Below are positions 1 to 10,551 of a stretch of 64,000 nucleotides of DNA, piece by piece; positions within the stretch are counted from its first letter, which is position 1; the number at the start of each line of letters is the position of its first letter. The stretch spans positions 1-64,000 of the forward strand of contig VYAQ01000019.1 of assembly GCA_009844885.1 (NCBI GenBank), read 5' to 3'. The notes beneath the pieces are model-generated. The model was not told the DNA's origin, did not search any database, and saw only the letters and a list, made by a program, of their open reading frames with translations. The position numbers were made by a program, and so were the translations under genes. This DNA comes from Gemmatimonadota bacterium (GTDB taxonomy: Bacteria; Gemmatimonadota; Gemmatimonadetes; Longimicrobiales; Gaopeijiaceae).

Positions 1-77
1 TGAGGGCAGGAAACGCAGATCGCGCAGCCCTGATTGAACTTACGTGATTCCCTGCTGTGATACTGACCACCTGTAGT

Positions 78-92
78 CTGCCAAAATGGCAG
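78..92. promoter_or_regulatory. Palindromic operator candidate, copy 1
   Basis: CTGCCA-AAA-TGGCAG is a perfect 6-bp inverted repeat with a 3-bp centre. An identical 15-bp copy lies 42 bp downstream (120-134), which is about four helical turns. Twin identical palindromes ahead of a heat-shock gene suggest a repressor site. The cognate protein is unknown. Confidence 0.6.
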
Positions 93-119
93 ATCTCCAC
101 CGTCCCCGACCCCAAAAGC

Positions 120-134
120 CTGCCAAAATGGCAG
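120..134. promoter_or_regulatory. Palindromic operator candidate, copy 2
   Basis: Exact second copy of the 15-bp palindrome CTGCCAAAATGGCAG, 170 bp ahead of the dnaK start. The 42-bp repeat period would put both sites on the same face of the helix, consistent with cooperative binding by a dimeric regulator. This is inferred from spacing only. Confidence 0.6.
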
Positions 135-303
135 ACTTCGGCCTCGACAACGGTCATTTTCGGCCCTCCTTCCGGCACGCGCCTTGCCCATAGGAGGCCG
201 GTTACCTTTGACATCCCCCGAATTGAGCGCAGGGCGACTCGCGCTCGGGGCGACTTGAACGCAACGGCCGGACAGCGCCGGTCACGGAAAGGGAAGAAAC
301 GAA

Positions 304-2241
304 ATGGGCAAGATCATCGGGATCGACCTTGGAACGACCAATTCGGTGGTCGCCGTCATGGAGGGCGGAGAGCCCACGGTCATACCGAACTCCGAGGGCG
401 GGCGAACGACCCCGTCGGTCGTGGCTTTTGCGAAGGACGGGGAGCGCCTCGTCGGACAGGTGGCCCGGCGACAGGCGATCACGAACCCCGAGAACACCGT
501 CTTCTCCATCAAGCGGTTCATGGGCATGCGGTATGGGGAGGTCGAGGCCGAGCGCAAGCGGGTACCGTACAAGGTGACTCGCGACGGACAGGACCGGGTC
601 GTGGTCAACCTGCCCAACGGCGGCAAGCCCTTCACTCCGCCCGAGCTGTCGGCGGTCATTCTGCAGAAGATGCGCCAGACGGCGGAAGACTACCTGGGCA
701 CTACGGTGACCGAGGCCGTCATCACCGTTCCCGCGTACTTCAACGACGCGCAGCGGCAGGCCACCAAGGACGCGGGCAAGATCGCCGGCCTGGATGTCAA
801 GCGCATCATCAACGAGCCGACGGCCGCCGCGCTCGCCTACGGGCTCGACAAGAAGAAGGACGAGAAAATCGCGGTCTTCGACCTGGGCGGCGGCACGTAC
901 GACATCTCGATCCTGGAGATCGGCGACGGCGTCTTCGAGGTGAAGGCCACGAACGGGGACACGCACCTGGGCGGCGACGACTTCGACCAGGTCCTCATCG
1001 ACTGGCTCGTTGCCGAGTTCAAGAGGGACCAGGGGATCGACCTGTCGCAGGACTCGATGGCGCTGCAGCGGCTCAAGGAGGCCGCCGAGAAGGCCAAGAT
1101 GGAGCTGTCCTCGACCACCTCCACGGACATCAACCTGCCTTTCATCACCGCGACCCAGGAAGGGCCCAAGCACCTCAACTACCAGCTGTCGCGCGCCCGG
1201 TTCGAGCACCTGGTCGACGAGCTGGTGCAGCGGACGATCCCGCCGATGCGGAAGGCCCTCGCCGACGCCGGCATGACGCCCGACGACATCGACGAGGTCG
1301 TTCTGGTCGGCGGCTCGACCCGGATCCCGAAGATCCAGCAGGTGGTCGAGGAGTTCTTCGAGCAGGAGCCCCACCGCGGCGTGAACCCCGACGAGGTGGT
1401 CGCGGTCGGCGCGGCGATTCAGGGCGGGGTGCTGGCCGGGGACGTGAAGGACGTGCTCCTGCTGGACGTGACGCCCCTGTCGCTGGGGATCGAGACGCTG
1501 GGCGGCGTGATGACCACGCTGATCGAGCGCAATACCACGATCCCGACCAAGAAGATGGAGGTCTTCTCCACGGCCGAGGACACGCAGACCACCGTGGAGA
1601 TCCATGTGCTGCAGGGTGAGCGGAAGATGGCGCTCGACAATCGCACCATCGGGAAGTTCCAGCTCACGGGGATTCCGCCCGCGCCAAGGGGCGTTCCCCA
1701 GATCGAGGTGACCTTCGACATCGACGCCAACGGCATCCTGCATGTGGCCGCGAAGGACCGCGCCACGAGCAAGGAGCAGAAGGTGCGGATCGAGGCCTCC
1801 AGCGGTCTGAGCGACGCCGAAATCGACAAGATGGTCACGGACGCCGAAGCCCACGCGGCGGAAGACGAGTCGCGCCGGGAAGCGGCCGATGCCAGGAACC
1901 AGCTTGATTCCCTCGTCTACCAGGTCGAGAAGGACGGCGGAGAGTGGGGCGACAAGGTCTCCGAGGGCACCCGCGGCCGTCTGGACGCGGCCCTCGAGCG
2001 GGGCAGGAACGCGCTCAAGGGCGACGACACCGGCGAGATCAACGAGGCCCGCGACGAACTGATGCAGGCCTTCAGCGCGGCCGGACAGGAGATGTACCAG
2101 TCCCAGGCTGCGGAAGCGGCTGCCGCGGAGCAGGACGCCGGGACCGACGCCGGAGACGGCGGAGCGGACGAGGAAGACGCGGAGGGCGACGAAGACGTTG
2201 TGGAGGCCGACTACGAGATCGTGGAGGAGGACAGCCGATAG
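304..2241 (+). CDS. dnaK: Chaperone protein DnaK (Hsp70)
   Basis: ATP-dependent Hsp70 chaperone of the cytoplasm that binds exposed hydrophobic segments of unfolded proteins together with DnaJ and GrpE. The 645 residues match the usual DnaK length. The N-terminal phosphate-binding loop GIDLGTTNS is at residues 6-14, followed by the [11 protein letters not shown] phosphate-2 motif and the LVGGSTRIP adenosine motif of the actin-like ATPase domain. The substrate-binding domain and helical lid follow, ending in a strongly acidic tail that finishes EIVEEDSR. dnaJ and grpE are not adjacent. An HtrA-type protease gene follows 108 bp downstream. Twin palindromes upstream suggest repressor control. 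Confidence 0.98.
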   Translation: MGKIIGIDLGTTNSVVAVMEGGEPTVIPNSEGGRTTPSVVAFAKDGERLVGQVARRQAITNPENTVFSIKRFMGMRYGEVEAERKRVPYKVTRDGQDRVVVNLPNGGKPFTPPELSAVILQKMRQTAEDYLGTTVTEAVITVPAYFNDAQRQATKDAGKIAGLDVKRIINEPTAAALAYGLDKKKDEKIAVFDLGGGTYDISILEIGDGVFEVKATNGDTHLGGDDFDQVLIDWLVAEFKRDQGIDLSQDSMALQRLKEAAEKAKMELSSTTSTDINLPFITATQEGPKHLNYQLSRARFEHLVDELVQRTIPPMRKALADAGMTPDDIDEVVLVGGSTRIPKIQQVVEEFFEQEPHRGVNPDEVVAVGAAIQGGVLAGDVKDVLLLDVTPLSLGIETLGGVMTTLIERNTTIPTKKMEVFSTAEDTQTTVEIHVLQGERKMALDNRTIGKFQLTGIPPAPRGVPQIEVTFDIDANGILHVAAKDRATSKEQKVRIEASSGLSDAEIDKMVTDAEAHAAEDESRREAADARNQLDSLVYQVEKDGGEWGDKVSEGTRGRLDAALERGRNALKGDDTGEINEARDELMQAFSAAGQEMYQSQAAEAAAAEQDAGTDAGDGGADEEDAEGDEDVVEADYEIVEEDSR

Positions 2242-2349
2242 GAACGCCGGCGAAGGGCGCGCCACGGCGGGCAACGTTGACGCCGCCGCGGGCCGTCCAA
2301 TGAAGGCAGGTTTCAACACAGCGAGTCATCAGATATCCGGAGCGGTCAT

Positions 2350-3894
2350 ATGTATGATCCACTAAGAGCAAAAGCCAAAGCCGCCCTTTCGGTCGCGGGC
2401 TGCTTCCTGGCCGGGCTGGGCCTGGCTTCCCAGTTCGGCTTCGTCGAGGCGCCCGCGCCGTCGATCGTCGTGCAAACCGAGCCGCAGGTTCCCGAGGAGG
2501 CGGTTCAGCCCGCCCTCGACCTGAGCCAGGCGTTCGTCAACGTCGCCGACGCGGTCACGCCCGCGGTGGTGATGATCGAGGCGTCCCGCCCGCAGCCCCG
2601 CAACCAGAACGGACTCGACCGGTTCTTCCGACAGCAGCCGGAACGCGGCATGCCGGACGTGGCCCGGGTCGGGGGCAGCGGATTCATCGTCACGGCGGAC
2701 GGCTACGTGATGACCAACAATCACGTCATCGACGACGCGGAACGCATCACCGTCTCGCTGCAGGACGGGCGCACGTTTCGCGCAGACGTCGTGGGGAGTG
2801 ATCCCACCACCGACATCGCCGTCATCAAGATCGACGGCACCGGCCTGCCCACGGCGTCGCTGGGGTCGTCTGCGGACGTGCGGGTCGGCGAGTGGGTCCT
2901 CGCGATCGGGAACCCCGGATTCGCACGGGGCGCCTCTCCCGACCTCGACTACACCGTCACGGCGGGGATCGTGTCGGCGCTGGGAAGGTCGCTGCGGCTG
3001 ATCAACCGCAGCCTCTTCGCGGATCCGGAATTCACCGGTAATGCCGGCTTCGCCATCGAAGACTTCATCCAGACCGACGCGGTCATCAATTCGGGCAATT
3101 CCGGCGGGCCGATGGTCAACCTTCGCGGCCAGGTCATCGGGATCAACGCGGCGATCGTCAGCAACACGGGAGTCTACCAGGGGTACGGCTTCGCCATCCC
3201 GATCGATCTGGCGCACCGCGTCATGGAGGACCTCATCGCCTACGGGCACGTCAGGCGGGCCTACCTGGGCGTGAGCGTCCGCGAGGTGAACCCCGAAGAC
3301 GCGGAGGTGCTCGGACTGCCCGCGGTCTCTGGCGCATTCGTGGACGACGTGACGCAGGGAGAACCCGCCGAGAGGGCCGGCCTGCGGCAATACGACGTGA
3401 TCACCGAGGTGGAGGGCGAACGTGTCGTGTCCGGCAACGACCTCCAGCACAAGATCGCGCTCAGGTCCCCCGGCGACCGTGTCCGCATCAGGCTGTACCG
3501 GGACGGGGCCCCGCGCGACGTCACGGTCAGGCTCGAGCAGGCGCCGTTGTCCGACGATGTGGCGGTCGCCTCGGCACCGGAGCCTCGGACCGCGGACAAG
3601 ATCGGGATCGATGTCGCCGATATCACCCCGGAGATCGCCGACCAGCTCCGCCTGGAGAGCACCGAGGGCGTCGTGGTCCGCGACGTGCAGGCCGGTGGCC
3701 CGGCCGCGCGCCGGAACATCGGACCGCGTTGCGTCATCCGCCAGATCGACCGCCGCGCCATCCGGGACACGGACGATGTCGAGGCCGCGTTCCGCGACGT
3801 GGCGCCCGGCGACGTAGTTTCGCTGATCGCCGCCTGCCCCCGTGCCGACCAGGGCATGGTGGAGTCGATGTACAACATCCGGGTGCCACGCTGA
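2350..3894 (+). CDS. HtrA/Deg-family periplasmic serine protease
   Basis: Secreted or membrane-anchored serine protease of envelope quality control. An N-terminal hydrophobic segment (about residues 11-30) acts as signal or anchor. The trypsin-like domain has the triad His125 (TNNHV), Asp155 (TTDIAV) and Ser251 (GNSGGP). Two PDZ regions follow, about 285-395 and 410-510. The second is divergent, with a GPRCVIRQI segment. About 20 extra residues are inserted before the IEDFIQTDA strand compared with E. coli DegP. GGAG lies 7 nt before the ATG. It follows dnaK on the same strand, so co-regulation with heat shock is plausible. A palindromic repeat begins just after the stop codon. Confidence 0.93.
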   Translation: MYDPLRAKAKAALSVAGCFLAGLGLASQFGFVEAPAPSIVVQTEPQVPEEAVQPALDLSQAFVNVADAVTPAVVMIEASRPQPRNQNGLDRFFRQQPERGMPDVARVGGSGFIVTADGYVMTNNHVIDDAERITVSLQDGRTFRADVVGSDPTTDIAVIKIDGTGLPTASLGSSADVRVGEWVLAIGNPGFARGASPDLDYTVTAGIVSALGRSLRLINRSLFADPEFTGNAGFAIEDFIQTDAVINSGNSGGPMVNLRGQVIGINAAIVSNTGVYQGYGFAIPIDLAHRVMEDLIAYGHVRRAYLGVSVREVNPEDAEVLGLPAVSGAFVDDVTQGEPAERAGLRQYDVITEVEGERVVSGNDLQHKIALRSPGDRVRIRLYRDGAPRDVTVRLEQAPLSDDVAVASAPEPRTADKIGIDVADITPEIADQLRLESTEGVVVRDVQAGGPAARRNIGPRCVIRQIDRRAIRDTDDVEAAFRDVAPGDVVSLIAACPRADQGMVESMYNIRVPR

Positions 3895-3900
3895 CGCGAT

Positions 3901-3992
3901 AAAGCCCCACGAGCACCGACCGAGGCGCCGCGCTGGCGCGGCCCGTGGACAGAGCCGCTCGAATGCCGGGGGGATTCTGTCCACGGGCCGCA
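3901..3992. repeat. Dispersed palindromic repeat, copy R1 (after htrA)
   Basis: The segment 3902-3931 resembles the inner left part of the full-length copy at 19427-19605 (AAAGCC..CGAGCACCGA..GGCGCCG). 3955-3992 matches its right end (GCCGCTCGAATGCCGG then TCTGTCCACGGGC). The arms 3939-3954 (GCGGCCCGTGGACAGA) and 3977-3992 are exact reverse complements: a 16-bp stem with a 22-nt loop. It lies immediately downstream of the htrA stop, so it could also act as a transcription terminator or mRNA-stabilising structure. Confidence 0.8.
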
Positions 3993-4041
3993 GGGGCGGT
4001 CGCGCGGGCCCCCCGCGCGGCCGCCCGGCCGACGGCCTTTC

Positions 4042-4056
4042 GGGGGTTGCGCCCCC
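4042..4056 (+). terminator. Small GC hairpin ahead of tRNA-Leu
   Basis: GGGGG-TTGCG-CCCCC forms a 5-bp stem followed by only two T residues, inside a very GC-rich stretch (3993-4060) between the repeat and the tRNA. It could be a terminator, but the missing T-tract makes this weak. Confidence 0.25.
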
Positions 4057-4114
4057 TTGGTGAACCGTTGTCCCGCGTTAGGTTTCCTGTTCGGACATCG
4101 AGCCCCGACCAGGA

Positions 4115-4197
4115 GCGAAAGTGGCGGAACTGGTAGACGCGCAAGATTTAGGATCTTGTGGCCGCTGGCCGTGGGGGTTCGAGTCCCCCCTTTCGCA
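4115..4197 (+). tRNA. tRNA-Leu (UAG anticodon)
   Basis: The acceptor arms GCGAAAG (4115-4121) and CTTTCGC (4190-4196) pair perfectly, with discriminator A at 4197. The anticodon stem CAAGA/TCTTG encloses the loop TTTAGGA with TAG at 4149-4151, reading CUA/CUG leucine codons. A variable arm and a T-arm with GGTTCGAGTCC are present, fitting the class II leucine tRNA fold. The 3' CCA is not encoded. It sits 18 bp upstream of tig and may share its transcript. Confidence 0.97.
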
Positions 4198-4215
4198 CTC
4201 CCCGTGAACTGAGCG

Positions 4216-5529
4216 ATGAGCACCCTGGACGCATCCCGGCTGGAAATCAGGCTGGTCACCGGCGAAGGCTGCCGGCGGAGTCTGGAGGTGGCCGTGCCGA
4301 TCGACTACGTGGAGGATGAAAGGCGCGCCCTGACCCGGCGCTACGCCTCGCGGATGAAGCTGAAGGGCTTCCGCAAGGGCAGGGTCCCGGGCCACGTGAT
4401 CGCGCAGCGCTACGGGCCTGCGATCGAGGAAGAGGCCGTCGAGCGGTTGGTGCGGCAAGCCTGCGACACCGCCATGGAGGAGCACGAGCTCCGCCCGGTA
4501 ACCGACGTGGACGTGAACGATGTGCGCCTGCCTGCGGGCGGACCGCTGTCGTTCACCGCCTCCTTCGAAGTCCGGCCCACGGTGCCCCTCGGGCGCATCG
4601 GAGGCTTCCAGGTCGAGCACCCGGGCGTGCACGTGCCCGACGAGGCGGTCGACAGGATCCTCGAACGGCTGCGGGGCGAGCATGCCGCCTGGCGCACCGC
4701 CACCAACGGCGTCCCCGAGCCGGGCGACTCGGTAACGGTGGCGCTGACACGGCTCGACATCGGCCCCGACGAGAGCGACGAGGACGGACCGGGCAGCCGG
4801 CAATACGATTTCATCCTGGGACAGGGCCAGGCGCTCCCCGACATCGAGGACGCAGTGCGGTCGCTGGTGGCGGGCGGCGCGGACGAGTTCGACATCGGAT
4901 TCCCGGACGACTTCCCCGACGAGAACCGGAGGGGTCAGAGCCAGCGCCTCCGCATCGAGCTGCTTTCCAGGCGCGTACCGGAGCTACCCGAACTGGACGA
5001 CGCATTCGCTCGAACGTTGGGGGACTTCGAGGACATCGACACCCTGCGCGCCCGGATCGGCGACGACCTGGAGCGCGAGGCCAGGTCCAGCGCGGAGTCG
5101 GAGGTCAACAACCGTCTCATGCACCTCATCGTGGAGGCGAACCCGTTCGAGGTCCCCGAGTCCATGGTGACCGCGTACACGGATGCGCTGGTCAAGGACA
5201 TTCAGGGGGAGGAGGGCGAAGAGGTGCGGGAGGCCGCCGACAAGCTCAGGGAGGAGATCCGGCCCACCTCGGAACTGGCCGTGCGGCGTGAGTTGCTTTC
5301 CGCCCGGATCACCGACGAGCATGGCCTGCACGCGTCGGGCGAGGAGGTGGACGCCAGGGTGGAGGCGCTGGCGCGAAGCATGGACGAGCCCCCCGCGAGG
5401 GTGCGCGCCCGTCTGCGCAAGTCCGGCGCGCTCCGCAACATCGAGCGGGGGTTGACCGAAGCGAAGCTCTTCGCCTTTCTCCGGGAGCAGTCCGACATCA
5501 CGGGAGCACCCGACGAGGGAGGGTCATGA
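4216..5529 (+). CDS. tig: Trigger factor, ribosome-associated chaperone
   Basis: Binds the ribosomal exit tunnel and shields nascent chains. The ribosome-docking signature GFRKGRVP is at residues 51-58 of the N-terminal domain. A PPIase/FKBP-like middle domain (about 160-245) contains the segment DFILGQGQALPDIE and is followed by the helical C-terminal chaperone domain. At 437 residues it has the normal family length. It opens the conserved tig-clpP-clpX-lon cluster, with its stop 29 bp before the clpP start. Confidence 0.95.
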   Translation: MSTLDASRLEIRLVTGEGCRRSLEVAVPIDYVEDERRALTRRYASRMKLKGFRKGRVPGHVIAQRYGPAIEEEAVERLVRQACDTAMEEHELRPVTDVDVNDVRLPAGGPLSFTASFEVRPTVPLGRIGGFQVEHPGVHVPDEAVDRILERLRGEHAAWRTATNGVPEPGDSVTVALTRLDIGPDESDEDGPGSRQYDFILGQGQALPDIEDAVRSLVAGGADEFDIGFPDDFPDENRRGQSQRLRIELLSRRVPELPELDDAFARTLGDFEDIDTLRARIGDDLEREARSSAESEVNNRLMHLIVEANPFEVPESMVTAYTDALVKDIQGEEGEEVREAADKLREEIRPTSELAVRRELLSARITDEHGLHASGEEVDARVEALARSMDEPPARVRARLRKSGALRNIERGLTEAKLFAFLREQSDITGAPDEGGS

Positions 5530-5558
5530 GCATGGAAGTCACCGGGGGACGATGACGG

Positions 5559-6173
5559 ATGGCCATATTCCCACCTTACGTGATCGAACGCACGAGCCGC
5601 GGCGAACGCAGCTACGACATCTTCAGCCGGCTCCTGATGGACCGGATCGTGTTTCTGGGAAGTTCAATCAACGACCAGGTGGCGAACATCATCGTCGCAC
5701 AGCTCCTGTTTCTGGACGCCGACGACCCGGAGCGGGAGATCTACCTGTACATCAACTCGCCGGGAGGCAGCGTATACGCCGGACTCGCGATCTTCGACAC
5801 CATGAACCATCTGCGCGCCCCGGTCGCGACGTACTGCGTGGGCATGGCGGCTTCGATGGGCGCTCTCCTTCTGGCCTCCGGCAAGAAAGGAAAGAGGAGT
5901 GCGCTACCCAATTCGCGCATCATGCTGCACCAGCCTTCGTCGGGCTACCAGGGCACCGCAGCCGACATCGAGATCGCGGCGAAGGAGGTGCTGGGAACCC
6001 GTGAGCGGCTCAACCGCATCCTTGCGAAGCAGACCGGGCAGACACTCAAGAAGATCAACGCCGATGTGGACCGGGACCGATGGATGAGCGCCGAGGAAGC
6101 GGTCGCCTACGGTCTGGTCGACCAGGTCCTGTCGAAGGAAAACGGCCGAGGGGCCGGGTCCGACTCGAAATAG
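5559..6173 (+). CDS. clpP: ATP-dependent Clp protease proteolytic subunit ClpP
   Basis: Serine peptidase that forms the double-heptamer barrel of ClpXP. The triad residues are visible: Ser99 in [10 protein letters not shown], His124 in MLHQPS and Asp173 in the DRDRWMS segment. The loop INSPGGSV (residues 65-72) is also conserved. The 204 residues match the family, and the ATG preceded by GGGGGAC was chosen over upstream out-of-frame ATGs. clpX follows after 9 bp, so the two subunits of the protease are made from one message. Confidence 0.98.
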   Translation: MAIFPPYVIERTSRGERSYDIFSRLLMDRIVFLGSSINDQVANIIVAQLLFLDADDPEREIYLYINSPGGSVYAGLAIFDTMNHLRAPVATYCVGMAASMGALLLASGKKGKRSALPNSRIMLHQPSSGYQGTAADIEIAAKEVLGTRERLNRILAKQTGQTLKKINADVDRDRWMSAEEAVAYGLVDQVLSKENGRGAGSDSK

Positions 6174-6182
6174 GGGGACGCG

Positions 6183-7439
<1,257 letters not shown>

Positions 7440-7508
7440 CGGCCCGTGGACAGGGCCCGGCGCCTCGTAGCTCCCGGTGCTCGGGCGGCTTTGTCCGCAG
7501 ACTGCTAG
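7440..7508. repeat. Dispersed palindromic repeat, copy R2 (between clpX and lon)
   Basis: Inverted, compact 69-bp copy. Read on the minus strand it begins CTAGCAGTCTGCGGACAAA, continues with GCCGCCCGAGCACCG and GGCGCCGGGCC as in the full-length copy R3, and ends TGTCCACGGGCC. It fills almost the whole gap between the clpX stop and the lon start, leaving 9 bp before the lon ATG. Confidence 0.8.
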
Positions 7509-7517
7509 TCACGGGAA

Positions 7518-9938
7518 ATGGCCACTCTGCACCGGCTCGACGGAACCTGCACGGTTCCCGATGAGTTGCCGGTCATCGCGCTGCGCGACCTCGTCTACTT
7601 TCCCTACATGGCGGTCCCTCTTCTGATCGGGAGGGCACCTTCGGTCGCCGCGCTCGCGGAGGCGGAGGCGGAGGGGGGGTTCGTGCTCCTGGTGGCCCAG
7701 AAGGATCCCGCGGTCGAGGCGCCCGGACGGGATGATCTGTACCGTGCGGGGACGGTGATCCGCGTGGTCCAGGCCGCGGCACTGGCCGACGGCACGACGC
7801 GGGTGGTGATGGAAGGACTGGGACGGGCCAGGATCGTGCGGTTCCTGCCGTCCGGGACGAGCTTCCGCGCCTCGGTGGAACTCCTGACGGAGTGGGAATT
7901 CGAGCCCGATCCGGGGCCGGACGCGGAGCTGGACGCGTGCGTGAATACCGTCACCGAGATGTTTCGCGAGTACGTGAAGCTGTCGGAGAGGATCCCGAAC
8001 GAAGTGATTGCCGCGGTCGGCCAGGCCGCGGATCGCGTGCGTCTCGCCCACCTGATCGCGGGACACCTGGTTATCGGATCCGGCGAGAGGCAGGAGCTTC
8101 TCGAGGTCACCGACATACGGCCGCGCTTCGAGATTCTGCGCGAGATCCTCGTCCGCGAGGTCGAGATCCTGCGGATTCAGGAAAAGCTGGACGAGCAGAT
8201 TCGCTTCCAGGTGGAAGCCGACGGGCATCGCTTCCCGCTCGAGGAGAAGCTCGGTCCAATGGCTCCTGAATCCGCCGATACCGATCCCGAGTGGGCCGAG
8301 CTGGACGAGACCATCGGGCGCACGCCGCTTCCCGGCGACGTCCGCAGCCGCGTGGACAAGGAGTTCGCGAGACTTCGCAAGCTGAACCCCGTCGCACCCG
8401 AAGCCTCGGTCATCCGCACCTATCTGGACTGGATTCTGGCGCTGCCGTGGACGCACGAGACGCCGGACAGCCTGGATGTGGCGCGGGCCGCTTCGGTTCT
8501 CGACGCCGAGCACTACGGCCTGGAGGAGGTGAAGGAGAGGATCCTGGACCACATCGCGGTGCTGTCCCTGGTGGGCCGGCTGCGCGGGCCGATCCTCTGC
8601 CTGGTGGGGCCACCCGGGGTGGGCAAGACCTCGCTGGGCCGCAGCATCGCCCGCTGTCTGGAACGGGAATTCGTGCGCGTGAGCCTTGGCGGGGTCCGGG
8701 ACGAGGCCGAGATCCGGGGCCACCGCCGCACCTATGTTGGGGCACTGCCGGGCCGCGTGATTCAGGGGATGCGCAGGAGCGGTTCCCGCAACCCCGTGTT
8801 CCTGCTGGACGAGGTGGACAAGGTGGCGCGCGACTTCCACGGGGACCCCGGCGCGGCCCTCCTCGAGGTCCTCGATCCCGAGCAGAACCGGGCCTTTACG
8901 GATCACTACCTCGAGCTCGACTTCGACCTGTCGCACGTGCTCTTCATCGCGACGGCAAACACGCTGGGCGAGGTTCCCGGCCCGCTGCGGGACCGCATGG
9001 AGGTGATCCGTCTGCCGGGATACCTGGACACCGAAAAGAAGGCGATCGCGCGGCAGTTTCTCTGGCCCCGGCAGGTGGAGCGTCACGGGCTCGAACCGTT
9101 CTCTCCCGAGATATCGGACGCCGCGATTCAGACGATCGTCGCCGAGTACACCCGCGAGGCGGGCGTGCGAGAACTCGAGCGACGGCTGTCCAGGGTGGCC
9201 CGTAAGCTGGCCAGACGGGTCACGGCCGACGGCGTGCTGAGTCTCGAACCCGTCGAACCCGCCGACCTGCGTGAGCTGCTGGGGCCACCGGTTCATCTCC
9301 CGCCGAGCCGGGAGGAGGGAGCGGATCGGTCGGGGATCGCCTGCGGGCTCGCGTGGACCGCGGCGGGGGGTGAAGTGATGGAGGTCGAGGTCGCGGTCGT
9401 GGCGGGCTCCGGGAAGATCCAGCTCACGGGGACGCTGGGCGAGGTGATGAAGGAGTCGGCATTCGCAGCGGTGACTTACGCACGCTCGCGCGCTCGCTTG
9501 CTGGGGCTGTCGGAGCAGTTCCACCGCGAGGTGGACATCCACATCCACATTCCCGAAGGCGCGACGCCCAAGGACGGCCCCTCGGCCGGGATCACGATCG
9601 CCGCGGCCCTGATCTCGGCGCTCACCGAGACGCCCACCCGGCCGGAGCTCGCGATGACCGGAGAGATCACGCTGCGGGGACGCGTGCTTCCGGTCGGCGG
9701 GATCAAGGAGAAGGCGGTGGCGGCGCTCAGGGGGGGCATCAGGCGGGTGCTGCTCCCCGCGATGAACACCATGGACATCGAACGGCTACCGGAGGAGGTG
9801 CGCAGGGGTGTCGAGATGGTCCCGGTCGAGACGATGGACCAGGTCCTCCGGGAAGCGCTGGCGCCGGGCAGGCCGAAGCGACAACCGCGGGACGACGCGA
9901 TGCCCGGCGCACACGAGCTGGGCGCGCAGGTTTCGTGA
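7518..9938 (+). CDS. lon: ATP-dependent protease La (Lon)
   Basis: Single-chain AAA+ protease that degrades damaged and regulatory proteins. The 806 residues comprise an N-terminal substrate-binding LON domain (from LPVIALRDLVYFP), the AAA+ module with Walker A GPPGVGKT at 364-371 and Walker B FLLDEVDK, and the C-terminal protease domain with the catalytic dyad Ser689 (PKDGPSAG) and Lys732 (GGIKEK). The start was taken as the ATG at 7518, directly after repeat R2. No strong Shine-Dalgarno is visible, so the repeat may influence its translation. It follows clpX as in many bacteria. Confidence 0.97.
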   Translation: MATLHRLDGTCTVPDELPVIALRDLVYFPYMAVPLLIGRAPSVAALAEAEAEGGFVLLVAQKDPAVEAPGRDDLYRAGTVIRVVQAAALADGTTRVVMEGLGRARIVRFLPSGTSFRASVELLTEWEFEPDPGPDAELDACVNTVTEMFREYVKLSERIPNEVIAAVGQAADRVRLAHLIAGHLVIGSGERQELLEVTDIRPRFEILREILVREVEILRIQEKLDEQIRFQVEADGHRFPLEEKLGPMAPESADTDPEWAELDETIGRTPLPGDVRSRVDKEFARLRKLNPVAPEASVIRTYLDWILALPWTHETPDSLDVARAASVLDAEHYGLEEVKERILDHIAVLSLVGRLRGPILCLVGPPGVGKTSLGRSIARCLEREFVRVSLGGVRDEAEIRGHRRTYVGALPGRVIQGMRRSGSRNPVFLLDEVDKVARDFHGDPGAALLEVLDPEQNRAFTDHYLELDFDLSHVLFIATANTLGEVPGPLRDRMEVIRLPGYLDTEKKAIARQFLWPRQVERHGLEPFSPEISDAAIQTIVAEYTREAGVRELERRLSRVARKLARRVTADGVLSLEPVEPADLRELLGPPVHLPPSREEGADRSGIACGLAWTAAGGEVMEVEVAVVAGSGKIQLTGTLGEVMKESAFAAVTYARSRARLLGLSEQFHREVDIHIHIPEGATPKDGPSAGITIAAALISALTETPTRPELAMTGEITLRGRVLPVGGIKEKAVAALRGGIRRVLLPAMNTMDIERLPEEVRRGVEMVPVETMDQVLREALAPGRPKRQPRDDAMPGAHELGAQVS

Positions 9939-9948
9939 GGCCGGGGCC

Positions 9949-10551
9949 GTGGTCGTTCGTTCCGTCGAGTTCGCCGGGTCGGTGGTCGCGCCCGGCCAGC
10001 CCTACCCGGCGCAATTGCCCCAGATCGCCTTTGCGGGGCGCTCGAACGTCGGCAAGTCGTCGCTGATCAACCGGGTCCTGGGACGGCCACGGCGCAAGGT
10101 CGCGCGAGTGTCGGCCTCTCCGGGAAAGACCCAGGCGCTCAATTTCTATGCGGTCAACGGGGCTTTCTTTCTCGTGGATCTGCCGGGGTCGGGCTACGCC
10201 AGGGCCCCCAGGGCCGTGCGGGACTCGTGGCGAACGCTGGTTCGGAGCTACCTTGCGGGGAGCGAGGAACTGCGCGGCGTCGTGTACCTGGTGGACAGCC
10301 GCCATCCGCCGACAGCGGGGGATCGGGAGTTCGTCGACTACCTGGCGGAAACCGGGCTGCCGACCCTGATCGCGCTCACGAAGGTCGACAAGCTCAAGGC
10401 CACGGAGCGCGAGGCCGGCGCCGTGCGGCGCGCCACGGAAGAGCTGGGGGTCGCGGAGGAGCAGGTACTGCCGACTTCCGCGCGCACGGGAGAGGGTGCC
10501 GGGGAAGTGCTCGACGCCATCGTGGCGCTGCTGGAGTTGGAGGATGCGTAG
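9949..10551 (+). CDS. engB: Ribosome biogenesis GTPase EngB/YsxC
   Basis: Small Era-like GTPase needed for large ribosomal subunit assembly. It has G1 GRSNVGKSS, G3 DLPGSGYA and G4 TKVDK. The GTG at 9949 was chosen because GAGG overlapping the lon stop lies 9 nt before it and the product (200 residues) then has family length. A reading frame from 9808 would add 47 arginine-rich residues overlapping lon, which looks artefactual. The position after lon parallels the lon-ysxC pair of Bacillus. The stop abuts the next gene's ATG with no gap. Confidence 0.94.
   Translation: MVVRSVEFAGSVVAPGQPYPAQLPQIAFAGRSNVGKSSLINRVLGRPRRKVARVSASPGKTQALNFYAVNGAFFLVDLPGSGYARAPRAVRDSWRTLVRSYLAGSEELRGVVYLVDSRHPPTAGDREFVDYLAETGLPTLIALTKVDKLKATEREAGAVRRATEELGVAEEQVLPTSARTGEGAGEVLDAIVALLELEDA

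Larger units (their letters stand above)
1..303 (+). promoter_or_regulatory. dnaK upstream region with candidate promoter
   Basis: No protein-coding gene is supported here. TTGAAC (34-39) and GATACT (59-64) form a weak sigma-70-like pair with a long 19-nt spacer. If it is used, transcription would start near position 70, and the two palindromes at 78-92 and 120-134 would lie in the 5' leader, where CIRCE/HrcA operators usually sit. No CIRCE sequence is present. A Shine-Dalgarno-like AAAGGGA precedes the dnaK ATG. The promoter is a guess from sequence; the leader assignment follows from it. Confidence 0.35.

Noticed and set aside
1-303. CIRCE operator for HrcA
   Set aside because: No TTAGCACTC-N9-GAGTGCTAA sequence; the palindromes here are unrelated in sequence.
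7509-9548. 679-codon minus-strand frame opposite lon
   Set aside because: Shadow frame produced by third-position GC bias; lon has all family motifs.
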